Origin: Sapria himalayana
Lineage: Eukaryota; Streptophyta; Magnoliopsida; Malpighiales; Rafflesiaceae
NCBI GenBank assembly: GCA_029783825.1
Contig: JAREIK010003335.1
Span: 62,001-126,000, forward strand
Direction of reading: 5' to 3'
DNA length: 64,000 nt
The notes under the pieces were generated by a model. The model ran no database searches and was not told the DNA's origin. It saw only the letters and a list, made by a program, of their open reading frames with translations. The first letter of the stretch is position 1. Each line of letters starts with the position of its first letter. Below, piece after piece: positions 40,531 to 51,582 of this stretch. Position numbers and translations under genes: made by a program.

Positions 40531-42480
40531 ATTTATTTTTTATTATTTTATATATAATTCAAAATGATTATTCCTTAAATGTTTATTTTCTCAAAATATA
40601 TGCATTTAGTTAGTAATTTTTCTCTATCTATTTGGATTAGTGATAATTTCCATCCCTAATCTTTAATGATTTAATTATTTATTTTAATATTTTATCTAAT
40701 TTTCTATATTAAAAGTATGTCATGGTCTATAGATCATCCTTGAAAGATAGAATCTCTTCATATAATAATAAAAATATTATATTATAAATTAAAAATATAA
40801 TAAATATATAAATACAAATAAAAATTTATATTAAATAAAGCTAAATAACTATTCTTTTATTATAAATTAATTAAAAAATTAAACATAATTTTTTTCTGAA
40901 ATGTTTAATTATGATATTTAAATATTTGTATTAAAAAACATTATATAATTTATTATATAATTATAATAATGTTTTAAATATTTTAATTAATAAATAAACA
41001 TAAATAATAATTACTACTAATAAAAAGTTAAAATAAACAATTGTTTGATTAAATATAGAAATTTATAAAAATATATGAATTAACAAATAAAAAAGTAAAT
41101 ATTTATATTATTTAAAGTAAATAAAATATTTTTATGATTATAGGAATCTTTTAAAAATATAATGACTAAAAAATTTGAAAATTTTGAATTATAAAAAAAA
41201 TTCATATTTTTCATAAAATTATAAAAAAAATAAGTTGATATTTAAAGATTAATACATAGATGTTTTAATTACATCAAAAAAATTTTGATGATTTAAAAAA
41301 TAAATATCTCAGTTAGATTATTAAATGAACAGTTAAAATATTCAAATTTATAATGACTAAAAGGTTCAAATCTTTTGCCTTTATAATTATTTCATATTAT
41401 ATTAATAAAAAATAAATTGAATTCTTATAAATTTATTATATATATATATATATATATTTGTATCTTTACATCAAATTTTGTATTCATAGTGTCCTTATCA
41501 AAAAAATACTAAGGCATTAAGCACTTAACATTTTTTCTATCTTTCAATGATGAAGAGAGGATAAGCGAAATGGGACTAAGGGAGCAACATATAAAATTTA
41601 TCTTTTCTTGTTACCAGGTAATATTATCGTTGCTCTTCTCCTTCGGAATGCTATATACATATTTCTGTCTCTTTCAATTTAATTACCATTGATGGAGTTT
41701 GGTTGTTATAGAATATTAGGGTTTGATTTTTTTTCCCCAATTTTCCTTCTTTTTTCTTATATTTTCATATCACTTATATGATTTTGACTCTACACTAGTA
41801 ATGAAATAATAAATAGTCAGTCTAAACTTTATTCTCTTACTATTTAAATTTTTAAGGATTTATTGATTTCAAATACAAAATGTTTCATATTGTTGTCTGC
41901 TTCTATAACTAAAGAAAAAAAATTATGCTTAATGTTTTCTACTTCAGTAACTTGAAAAAACAAACTTAATGTTTATGAGTTCTATTTTTGTTGTCTCCAA
42001 AAATATTATAAACAGATAATATTAAATATAAACTTTTATACTTTTATATAATCGCATGACATTATATATAAATGTCTATACTTTAATATATATATAAGTA
42101 TTACATTATATATAAACACTGATATGTTTATATAAACAACTAATGTTATGTATAAATAGTTATACATATGTATTAATGTTTATAAATATCTATACAACAT
42201 TTACATAAAACTATCCTTTTATATAATTTTATATATAACAATTATATAATATATAAAATGTTTATACATTTTTGTAAATATTTATTAACATATTATTTTT
42301 TATATAAATATATAATATTTATAATGTTTATATAAATTTGATATATATACTATATAAAATTTATAAAAGTGTTACATATATATAATTATATATAAATAAC
42401 ATTTATAAAAATATTTAAGCACAAATATTATATTTAAACACTTGTATAATTATATAATCATATGCCATTATATATATAAG
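40531..42480. other. AT-rich CACTA-1 interior, no gene seen
   Basis: The first part (to about 41,260) is homologous to 62,380-63,040 of CACTA-2. The rest is AT-rich with a short TA run near 41,436. I see no convincing frame. The large TNP2-type transposase gene expected in an autonomous CACTA element is not visible. Confidence 0.6.
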
Positions 42481-42481
42481 T

Positions 42482-42541
42482 ATTTATATTTATATTTATA
42501 TTTATATTTATATTTATATTTATATTTATATTTATATTTAT
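42482..42541 (+). repeat. (TATTTA)n hexanucleotide microsatellite
   Basis: About ten near-perfect copies of a TATTTA unit lie within the AT-rich interior of CACTA-1. Confidence 0.92.
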
Positions 42542-42759
42542 GTAAACTAATTTTATAACTATATTTATTACTAGTCATAACTATTTTTTTAACTATATAA
42601 TAATTTATAACTATATGTATAATTTTATATAACTAAATTTCTAACAAAATATACTATATGTATAATAATATATAACTATATATAATTGTATTTTACTAAA
42701 TGTATAACTATAAAAATGTTATATATAATTATATCTGTAACTACATATACATATTTATC

Positions 42760-44640
42760 TATTAGTGAATAACTATATATAAATTTTTGTATAACTATGT
42801 AACACTCTAAATAATTTAATATAACTATATTTGTAACTATGTATACATATATGTATTAATATAATTAAATATATATATTTGTTTATAACGTTGTATACAT
42901 TTATATATAACTATTTATAACTACTTGTATGAATATATCTATATATAACTATATGTTTAACTATATATAACTCTATTTTTAAATATATATACAATGGGTA
43001 TAAGAACATATAACTATAAATAATTGTCTTTGACTATATGTATAAAAACATTTTTATATATTAGTATATAAAAATGTATTTTACTATATCTATGCCTATA
43101 CATAACTATATGTATAAATATATAAAATTAAAAGAAAAATCTATATACCTACATGTATAAATATAACTATATGTGTAGCTATATGTATAACCACATGTAA
43201 TTATATTTTATATTACATGTATAACAACATACAACATTATGTTTAACTACAAGTGTATAATTATATATAAATATATGTATTACTATGTAACACTCTATAT
43301 AATTAATAAATAACAGTATTTCTAACTATGTATACATATATGTAAATCTGTATATTTGTATATAACTTTGTATACATTTATGTATAACTACATATACTAC
43401 TTGTATGAATATATCTATATATAACTATATGTTTAACTATATATGACTTTATTTTTAACTATATATACTATAATTATAATAACATATAACTATAAATAAT
43501 TGTCTTTGACTAAATGTATAACTATAACAACATTATACATAACTATATTTAAATATATAATTAACAACATATATTTAATATACATTTTAATATATTTGTA
43601 CATAAAAATGTATTTTACTATATCTATGCCTATAGATCACTATATTTACACATATATAAAATTATAAGAAAAAATATAAATACCAACATGTATAAATATA
43701 AGTATAACTATATGTGTAACTATATGTATAACCACATGTAAATATATTTATAATTATTGTATAACAACATAGATAATTATGTTTAACTACAAGTGTATAA
43801 CTATATATAAATATTTGTATAACTATGTAACATTCTATATAATTAAACATAACTATATTTGTAGCTATATATACATATATGTATACATATATGTAAATCG
43901 ATATATGTATCTATAAATTTGTATATATTTATGTATAATTACATATAACTACTTATAAATATATATTTGTATATAACTATATGTTTAACTATATATAACT
44001 TTTTTTAACTATACATAACTATATTTATAAATATATAAAATTAAAAGAAAAAATCTATATACCTACATGTATAAATATAAGTATAACTATATGTGTAACT
44101 ATATGTATAACCACATGTAACTATATTTATAATCAATAAATAATAACATACAACATTATATTTAATTGCATGTGTGTAATTATATATAAATATTTGTATA
44201 ACTATATAACACTCTATATAACATATTTTATAAATTTATATGTGCGCACATATAAATTTATATGAAAAAATATTTATACCTACATATATAAATATAAGTA
44301 TAACTATATGTGTAACTATATGTATAATAACATGTAACTATATTTATAATTACTATATAACAACATACAACATTATGTTTAACTACATGTGTATGACTAT
44401 ATACAAATATTTGTTTAACTATGTAACACTCTATATAATTAAATATAACTATATTTGTAATTATGTATACATATATGTAAATTTCTATAATTGGTTATAT
44501 CTTTATATATATTTATGTATAACTAATTATAACTACATGTATGAATATATCTATATATAACTATATGTTTAACTATATCTAACTATTTATAACTACATAT
44601 ACTAGTTATATAATAACATATAATTATAAATGGGTTATTA
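42760..44640 (+). repeat. AT-rich nested minisatellite inside CACTA-1
   Basis: The motif aactatatgtataac is repeated with variants across the block and is organised in larger tandem units. Marker taacactct occurs at 42,800, 43,288, 43,828 (changed to taacattct), 44,207 and 44,423, so unit lengths are about 488, 540, 379 and 216. A second marker, aagtataactatatgtgtaac, lies near 43,690, 44,075 and 44,295. The small frames here are by-products of the repeat. CACTA-2 lacks this block. Confidence 0.85.
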
Positions 44641-44886
44641 CAAATTTGTTGTTCTAACTTGAAATTAAATGGAAAAAGATATAATATCAACAATATCAAA
44701 GCACATAGCTTTGATCTGATATAGCATGCTGTTGAAATAAGTGTCGTACTCTTACCTAATCTCACCCCTTGGGTCTCTGGCTAATATATGAGCTTATATA
44801 TGACAAAATGTAATATATGATAGGTTTGTATAGAAGAAATTTTTTTGTTCTTTTATGTATTTCCTCATTCTAAGACTACATTCTCT

Positions 44887-45115
44887 ATGTGTCTCTCTCT
44901 CTCTCCCTCTATCATTCTTTCTGTGTCACTCTATTTCTCCCTCTCTCTCTTGCTATTTTCTTTCGTGCACTATTTTTTTTGCTTTCTCTTTTTCTCTATC
45001 CCTCTCTCTCTCTCTCTCTCTCTCTCTCCCTTTCTCCCTTTATCTCTCTTCCATCTTTCTCTCTTTCTCTCTCTTCCCCCTTTCTCTCTATTTCACTCCC
45101 TCCTTTCTCTCTCTC
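44887..45115 (+). repeat. CT-rich polypyrimidine tract with (CT)n core
   Basis: About 230 bases are almost wholly C and T, with a (CT)n core near 45,002-45,028. Three overlapping Ser/Leu-rich frames arise from it and are not credible genes. It lies just upstream of transposase-like coding sequence, so it may be an untranslated or intronic tract of that gene. Confidence 0.85.
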
Positions 45116-45158
45116 AACAAAGAAGTGGAGACATAGCTATTGCACTAGCATTCTAAGA

Positions 45159-45346
45159 AGATGACATAAATAATATTGAGCATGTGCATGTAGATGATGA
45201 TCTATTAAATTTATGTGACTCAAATAGTGGCCTAATAGAAATTGAAGATGATTAATTTCTATCTGAAGATTAGTTGGAACTTCCATCAGAATCTGACGAA
45301 ATGTCAGAAGATTAATTAGAGAATGATAGTGATGCCGATAATTAAA
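45159..45346 (+). pseudogene. Acidic coding remnant upstream of CACTA-1 transposase
   Basis: One frame reads as an Asp/Glu/Ser-rich segment (HVHVDDDLLNL, LIEIEDD, LELPSESDE, LENDSDADN) interrupted by three stops, each directly after an Asp codon (GAT-TAA or GAT-TAG), and ended by a fourth. It could be the acidic tail of a lost upstream CACTA transposase gene or an early exon of the Transposase_24-like gene. I cannot decide. Confidence 0.45.
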
Positions 45347-45483
45347 TTGGCATAATTGTATTATAATTTTAAACTATCAAAAACCTTCTATATTTTGATG
45401 AAATCTATTGGTGTGTTTTATTATAAAATGCATGGTTGTTCATCATATCTCTATTATTTTGTCTGTGTTTTTTTGTAAAGTAG

Positions 45484-47025
45484 ATGGCACCTAAAGGATG
45501 TGGCAATGGTGGAGGTGGACGTGGACATAGTAATGGACCAAATGTATCTAGAATTTTATACCATGTTGCAAATTAATTTCCATCTCATACCCACCATATC
45601 CAGACTTAAACATCACAAACATCATCACCATTTCTATCACCATCACTATCATTGACACTTTTAATATCACCTTTATTAGATATATGCCCACCACCCATTG
45701 TCCTTCCTGCAAACACTTTTGATCCATAACCATCTAGTACACTACATTTTACACTAATAGTTCCCTCATTTACAAAACCATCGACATCATCAAATGTTGT
45801 GTCTTCTCTGCATTCAGTGTTAAGTTAGTAATTGAGAATGTAGATGAGAGGTATAAGAATTATTTAAATACTACTTGAATAAAATATTATGATGATCCTA
45901 TTTGTGTTTTTTTTATATATAGTTATGATTTGTTTTTTTTTCAATGTTGTTTATTTATTTGTAAAGTTTTATTCTATCTCACAAGTGTTCAACTATAATT
46001 ACAAAGTCTTTCAAGAAAATGGTTGAATCTAAAGCATTATCATGGAATAATGTTTCTGAATCGACAAAAGAGTCTAATTTTAATGACTTTAGAAAAAAAT
46101 AATGAAACAAAAGTATTGAAAGTTTATCTATTTAGTCGACTATTATGTTGGTTTTTATTCAAGCAGTAAATAATGATGTCCTTGTTATTAATATAAATTT
46201 TTTTTGTGATTTTTCTATATATAGAATCAGTGCACATGGGCACTTAAATTTGATGGAAAGATAAAGTCATTATCAGAGAGGAAAGCTACTGAACCATATT
46301 CTGATTTTGTCCAAAATTGAAGAATATAAAAGAAAGGCCTAATTATATATCCGAGGATGATTGGACTGAGTGGCTTAAGTATTGGGAGGAGCTAGATGTG
46401 AAGAAAAAATCAGATATTACCAGTAAAAATTAACGAATAGAAGTAGTCGGACTAGGTACAGGAATGTCTAGCCACATAGGAGGGTCAAAGTCGAGCATTG
46501 AGCATGCTCGAGATTTGGTATAATTTTAAAATTTTAAAATTTTAAATATTTATATATTTAGTGGTTGTCCTAATAGTCTAAATAAATTTATTCAGTGCAT
46601 GGTTTTATTAATTTTGTTAAATTTTTTATCATTTGTTTTTTTATGACTTAATAAATACATACACAATACTAGAAAATTTGGTAGATATCCTAATTTTTAG
46701 GAGATTTTCATGAAGATGCATGTGTAGAAAGTAGATTGTCAGTTTGTTGACAACATGTCTCAGATGATTGCTATAAGAATCTATTATATTAATAAAATAT
46801 AAAGTAATACAATAAATTTTGAAAGTTGTTTTTAATGAAAAATATAAAACAATTTTATGTATATCTATAATAGTATTTTTTTCTATTTTATCACAGAAAC
46901 TAATGGAGGAATGTGTGGAAACTACTTCTCAATAAGTTGAGGGTTTTATTGATCTTCAACCAATTCACTATGATCATGTCTATTTGGAGACCATAGGAGG
47001 TCAAAAAAAGTAGCAAGTGTACGAT
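45484..47025 (+). pseudogene. CACTA-1 Transposase_24-type transposase, decayed
   Basis: This resembles the second protein of plant CACTA elements (Transposase_24 / PTTA-En-Spm class), which binds element ends. The likely start is ATG at 45,484 (MAPKGCGNGGGGRG), followed by a Ser/Pro-rich stretch with stops to about 45,820. After a T-rich intron-like gap come SFKKMVESKALSWNNVSEST (about 46,005-46,065), a second gap, then YISEDDWTEWLKYWEELDVKKKSD (about 46,345-46,415) and GLGTGMSSHIGGSKSSIEHA. The pattern of Trp/Tyr spacing followed by HxGGSxS and EHA is the family signature. A C-terminal piece (ETIGGQKK) lies at about 46,987-47,010. Stops in several exons and truncation at 47,025 make it non-functional. 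Confidence 0.75.
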
Positions 47026-47459
47026 GTCGTGCTTCGTCCGGCCTGGTTCTATGAGGTCAGGCCTGACATGGGCTCCTCTGCCAGAAATTAACTAGGTTCG
47101 GCCCAGTTCGGGATAGGCCAAAACCCGAATATTTTAAAAAAAGTATGGTTTCGTTGCATGCCTCCATGCCACCATCGCCCTTTCATTGCTCGGCTTGCTT
47201 TGCCCGTCGGGCATCGGCTCCCCGTTACCACTCTCGATGTGTTGTCAAGTGTGCCGTGCCCCCAGCCAAGCCCTCGTGCAGTACTTGGTAGGACATGTGG
47301 GCTGAATTTTCTCAGCCCGGCAGTGCACAAGCGGTGCAGATGGTGTGCCCAGCATGGGCCCGGGAACATCATTATAGCATGCCATGCCGGGCCATGCACA
47401 ACCGAATCATACTGTGCCTCGTGTAGGGATGGGCCGTCCAGGCATATTTGACACCTCTA
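47026..47459. mobile_element. GC-rich hAT-like non-autonomous element fragment
   Basis: About 430 bases with high GC contrast sharply with both flanks. They are rich in GGCC/GGGC words and contain short hairpins such as ttcggg...cccgaa near 47,097-47,129. The right end reads TTTGACACCTCTA (47,447-47,459), which in reverse is TAGAGGTGTCAAA, resembling the terminal inverted repeat of plant hAT elements. TATC satellite begins immediately after. I do not find the matching left terminus: the left edge cuts into the CACTA-1 transposase at about 47,025. The two open frames on opposite strands have no recognisable domain. Confidence 0.55.
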
Positions 47460-47868
47460 ATCTATCTATCTATCTTTCTGTTAGTCTATCTATCTATTTA
47501 TTTTTCTATCTATCTATCAATATATTTGTCTACCTATAAATTATATATCTATCTATCTATCTATTTATCTATATATCTATCTATTTTTCAATCTATCCAT
47601 CTATCCATCTATCTGTATGTCTATAAATGTGTTAAATTTCTTTATATCTATCTATATATCTATCTTTCAAACTTTTTATTTATCTGTCAATCTATCTATT
47701 TATCTATTACTCTATCTATCTATCTGTCTATCTGTCTGTCTGTATTTCTATCTTTCTATCTTTCTTTCTATCTCTCTATCTATCTCTCTATATATCTATT
47801 TATCTATCTATAAATATGTTGTCAAGATATCTATCTATTTATCTATATGTATGTCTATCTATATATCT

Positions 47869-47871
<3 letters not shown>

Positions 47872-47924
<53 letters not shown>
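47872..47924 (+). repeat. (AT)n run, about 53 bp
   Basis: A perfect alternating AT run within TATC sequence. Confidence 0.9.
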
Positions 47925-47926
<2 letters not shown>

Positions 47927-48814
47927 ATCTATCTATCTATTTATATGTCTATCAATCTATTTATTTACTTGTCTATCTATATGTCTATTTATTGCTTTAT
48001 CAATCTTTCTATTTATCTTTCTATCTATCTATTTTGTTATGTATCTTTTTATATATCTATTTATCTATCTATCTCTTTATCTATTTTTCTATCTATTTAT
48101 CTATCAATTTGTATATCAATATACCTATCAATCTATCTATCAATCTCTCTATCAATATGTCTCTCAACCTGTCTATCAAATCAATTTATCAATTAGTCTA
48201 TCAATATATCTATCAATGTGTTTATAAATTTTTTCTCTATATGTCTATCAATTTGTCTATATATATATATATATCTTTCCAACTCCTTATTTGTAAGTCT
48301 ATCTGCCTATATATCAGTCTATTTATCATTATATGTATCTATATGTCTATTTAAGTACATATCTTTCTTTCTATCTATATGTCTATCTATATGTCTGTCT
48401 ATCTATCTATCTTGCTATGTTTCTATCTATCTATTTATCTATCGATTCATCTATATAAATGTCTATCTATCGATCTATCTATATATATGTTTGTCTAACT
48501 ATTTGTATATCAATCTATCTATATATTTGTCTAGCTATTTGTCTATATATATGCCTATATATATGTATATCTTTTTATCTATACTCTATTTATATATTTG
48601 TCTATTTATCTATCTAATTATCTAGGTATCAATCTATCTATCTATCATTCTATATATCTATTTTTCTATCTATTTATATATATCTCAATTTATCTATCTG
48701 TCTATATATCTATCTAATACTCTATATATCTATGATCTATGTATCTATCTATATATCTGCATATCTTTTTTACTATCTATATGTCAATCAATCTATCTAT
48801 CTATTTGTTTATCA

Positions 48815-48829
48815 ATTAATCAATCTATC
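48815..48829 (-). repeat. Putative target-site duplication of LINE-2, 3' side
   Basis: On the minus strand this reads GATAGATTGATTAAT, directly after the A-tail of LINE-2. It resembles GATAGAATGATTGAT at the 5' side (56,179-56,193), 13 of 15 identical. Because both lie in GATA sequence, the match is only suggestive. Confidence 0.45.
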
Positions 48830-50328
48830 TTTTTTTAAAAGAGTTTATTAATATTAACCCTCTCTTTTGGCGGAGGAATACCATTTTTACAAACTAAAAT
48901 CTACCCATTCCCTACTTACAACCTTGACCCTTATCATTAAAATTAAAAACTCAAAAATTACTAATCCTCTATTCTTGAGAATAATTTGCAATGTATGCAC
49001 TTATTTGAGATTAGCTATAAATTTCTTGTATATAGCTTTAACCCTCCTTGATATGATCTTTGAGATCCACTTGAGGTTCTTCTACTTCGTTGGGTTTCCA
49101 TAATTCCTGCCCTCGTAGACTCCTGGTTTATGCTTATTCTATGTTGACATTACTGATTTCCTGCAAAACAAAGCAACATATCTACATACTCATTCATTCA
49201 TCTTGTTTACCTTATGGCTGCTCTTCCTTCTTGCCTTTGAAGTTATCCTTTTCTCTTTTAACCTCTTTTGATCCAGCTTGATAAAGCTAGCAAATTACTC
49301 CAAGTGATTTTTCTGCTCTTTATCTTATCTCCATTTCCACTTACATCTATGCCCCTTTAGACCTTTATAAACTAAGTCCTTCAGCTTTAGAGAGTGCCGG
49401 ACCAGCCTCCTAGTCTAGACACTTACAAACCCAATAAATCTATAAACTACCGTAAATTAACACATGACTCTTCACAACATTCACACATAGCCACTTAACC
49501 TAAACATTAAAACCATAACCAAACCATGACTAGGACTCCAACAATTCCAGCAGCTGCTGGATTTACTGGATGTATATATGAGGGTCTTCGCTGCTAAGAA
49601 TAGAGAAATAACAGAAAAATATTCTAACAACCGATATCTTACCTTACCCTATTCCTTTAGCCACCATAATGATCTTACATGTTTACCATTTTTCCTTTTT
49701 TTAATTATTCACCTCAGTTTCTGTTAATCCCCTTCAGGACCAGGGAGATATTAAGATATGAGTCTCTTATCACTTTGAACAGTAGGGAGTCTTTCCTCTC
49801 CAGTGGTTATATTTGTCTCAGCAGCGGAAGTACTCCTGACAGCAACAGGGGGCAGCAATAGACAGCAACTATCTCTCCTTTCCCATGTGCGTCTGGCTCA
49901 AATCTTCACGAGATTCTAACCTTCTTCCTTCGTCATGTATTCGCTGATGATCATAGAACAAACCAAAGAGAAAACAAAGAAACAACAACCGTGCCTACCA
50001 GAACTTTACACCCTACTACCCTTATTCTTGATTAAACTAATACAACATAAGTCAATTATTAACGATTACTCCCCTTTAACATACTGCAAGGAAAGGACAG
50101 AATATATATTGACCTGTAAAGATAATCAAAAAATAACCTTTCTGCAGAGATTTTCGACTTCTGCCAAAATGCGGAATTAGCAGATGTTTTGAATATGCAG
50201 AAATTCTAAATTACATACATATTATTTTAACAACCATTCAGTATAGCTATATACCATTCTGCCAAAATGCAGAATTAATATATACTACAATGGGATCTCC
50301 TTCATATATATTCATTTAGCTCCATCTA
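48830..50328 (-). other. LINE-2 3' UTR and A-tail
   Basis: Non-coding sequence follows the RNase H stop at 50,329 and ends in seven A residues on the sense strand (48,830-48,836). The segment cctccgccaaaagagaggg near 48,860-48,878 matches the LINE-1 3' end. The + strand frames here (for example 48,867-49,103 and 49,935-50,180) are antisense to the element, show no domain and are not supported as genes. Confidence 0.85.
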
Positions 50329-51006
50329 TCATATCTTCGTGGTCTGTTTATTTGTTCTTATATAAGGAAAACCCATTTTATCTAGACATGCTATTCCCTT
50401 TAGTTTATTTGGCATGAATTTCTCATTATAATCTATATTTCCTCTGATGGTGCCTATTTTAGATAGACAATCAGCTAGATTATTGCCTTCTCTATATATA
50501 TGTATTATTGAGGCCTTCAGTTCTTCCAAAAGATTAAGAATAACTTCTAGATCCTCTTCATACCTCAATAATATTTTCTTATTTATTACCGTATCAACTA
50601 GTAATTTTGAGTCTAACTGAACTACAATGTTTTTAAAATTTAGCTGCTTACATATCTCTAACCCTGATTTTAATGCTCTAATTTCTGATTCTAACGCCGA
50701 GGATGCCCTACTAGCTCTGGTAAATGCTCTCTGTACTGTCCCTGTATGATCTCTTATTACTCCGCCTCCTCCTGCTATTTTAGTGTCCCTGCTAAAACTC
50801 TCATCCGTATTAAGTGAAAGTTTACCAACCGGCGGAGCATTCCACTGTATACATTTAGCCCATTGCTGTTTTATCACTTTGTATGTGAGATCCCATTCAT
50901 TCTCAAGCTTCTTTTCTTGTTCCAAATCCTGTATTACTATCGGTTTTATTATTGTTATATTATATATTTCCTTTTTAATATCTTTTATAATTTCTGTTAA
51001 GTTCAT
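50329..51006 (-). pseudogene. LINE-2 ORF2, RNase H domain (C-terminal)
   Basis: A 225-residue open segment of the RVT_3 class would degrade element RNA after first-strand synthesis. All four acidic positions are present: D68 (LNTDES), E108 (ALESEI), D132 (VVQLDS) and D179 (NNLADC). The Gly normally after the first Asp is Glu. It continues in frame from the zf-RVT segment but is separated by a TAG at 51,052-51,054, where LINE-1 has a Trp-containing segment. The domain itself looks intact, but no upstream start would let it be made from this element in its normal context. Confidence 0.9.
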
Positions 51007-51051
51007 CCTTATATTTTCATATTTACTTTTGTTTCTAGATTTCCAAATGCA

Positions 51052-51420
51052 CTAGATAATTAGGTGCGGCAGTTTCTGACTAAGCCATTTCCTGGCGGGG
51101 CTTTTCATGTTTACTTTTCCCCATTTTTTAACTTTATCTATTAATCCATTTTCTATTTTACATATTCTTTTTTTCCCTTCCATCTCTCTCCATATTTCTG
51201 CTGCAATGGGACCATTCGAGAGCAAGTGATCAGTTGTTTCAACCGCTTGAGAACAGCATTCGCTTCTTGAAGCCATGTTTATCCTTTTCTTTTGTACATT
51301 TCTATCTACCGGTATGGCGTTCAATAATGCCTTCCATGTGAAGGAGCGCATTTTTTGAGGGACATTTTCTTGCCATACCCATTTAAATAGAGTTTGTACC
51401 GGTTTTTTCTTTCTAACCAA
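51052..51420 (-). pseudogene. LINE-2 ORF2, zf-RVT region
   Basis: A 122-residue open segment between RT and RNase H contains VPQKMRSFTWKALLNAIPVDR and the degenerate finger SRSECC...DHLL. The first Cys of the CxxC seen in LINE-1 is Ser here (residue 53), while C56 and H65 remain. The same frame is closed upstream by TAG at 51,466-51,468 (Trp in LINE-1) and TAA at 51,583-51,585. It is a piece of ORF2 and not a separate gene. Confidence 0.82.
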
Positions 51421-51582
51421 ATCTTTTGCCGATTTGAGAGAAAAGTTTCTTTGTGGTGTTAACGTCTATTTCCAGCCACTCTTTTTTAGTATAGAGTGTG
51501 AGTCTACTATCTCTTTTTGTTTTTCCATTGACTTCCAACTGTTCGAAGCTTTCTTGGAAGTCTTATTTTTATTATCTAAATA

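Larger units (their letters stand above)
40235..47025 (+). mobile_element. CACTA-1: truncated CACTA (En/Spm-like) DNA transposon
   Basis: The element starts with CACTACAAAAAAATG at 40,235, directly after GATA sequence, matching the plant CACTA terminal motif. Subterminal copies of gctaggga, ttagcga and gatggatta follow, as is usual for binding sites in this superfamily. The interior is very AT-rich and holds minisatellites (42.5-44.6 kb), a CT-rich tract and a decayed Transposase_24-type gene. It aligns with CACTA-2 in two parts: about the first 1 kb, and from about 46,435 to 47,023. No 3' terminus (a mirrored CACTA end) is present. Homology stops near 47,025, where a hAT-like fragment begins. 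Confidence 0.85.
47460..48829 (-). repeat. TATC satellite field (GATA inverted)
   Basis: This is the same degenerate tetranucleotide as in the left part of the window, but now TATC on the + strand, so GATA on minus. It contains a 53-bp (AT)n run at 47,872-47,924. Stop-free Ser/Ile/Tyr/Leu frames now appear on the + strand, the mirror of the left side. No gene is seen. Confidence 0.95.

Noticed and set aside
44845..45164. Three overlapping + strand frames rich in Ser, Leu and Phe
   Set aside because: They are produced by the CT-rich tract, which is nearly stop-free in all frames. No domain or start context.
45548..45733. 61-codon minus-strand frame with Met/Val/Gly-rich composition
   Set aside because: It is antisense to the Ser/Pro-rich part of the CACTA-1 transposase remnant and has no independent support.
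47088..47451. Opposed frames of 103 (minus) and 97 (plus) codons
   Set aside because: High GC lowers stop frequency, and both strands of the hAT-like fragment are open. No recognisable domain.
48867..50180. + strand frames across the LINE-2 3' UTR
   Set aside because: They are antisense to the LINE-2 untranslated region, short and domain-free.
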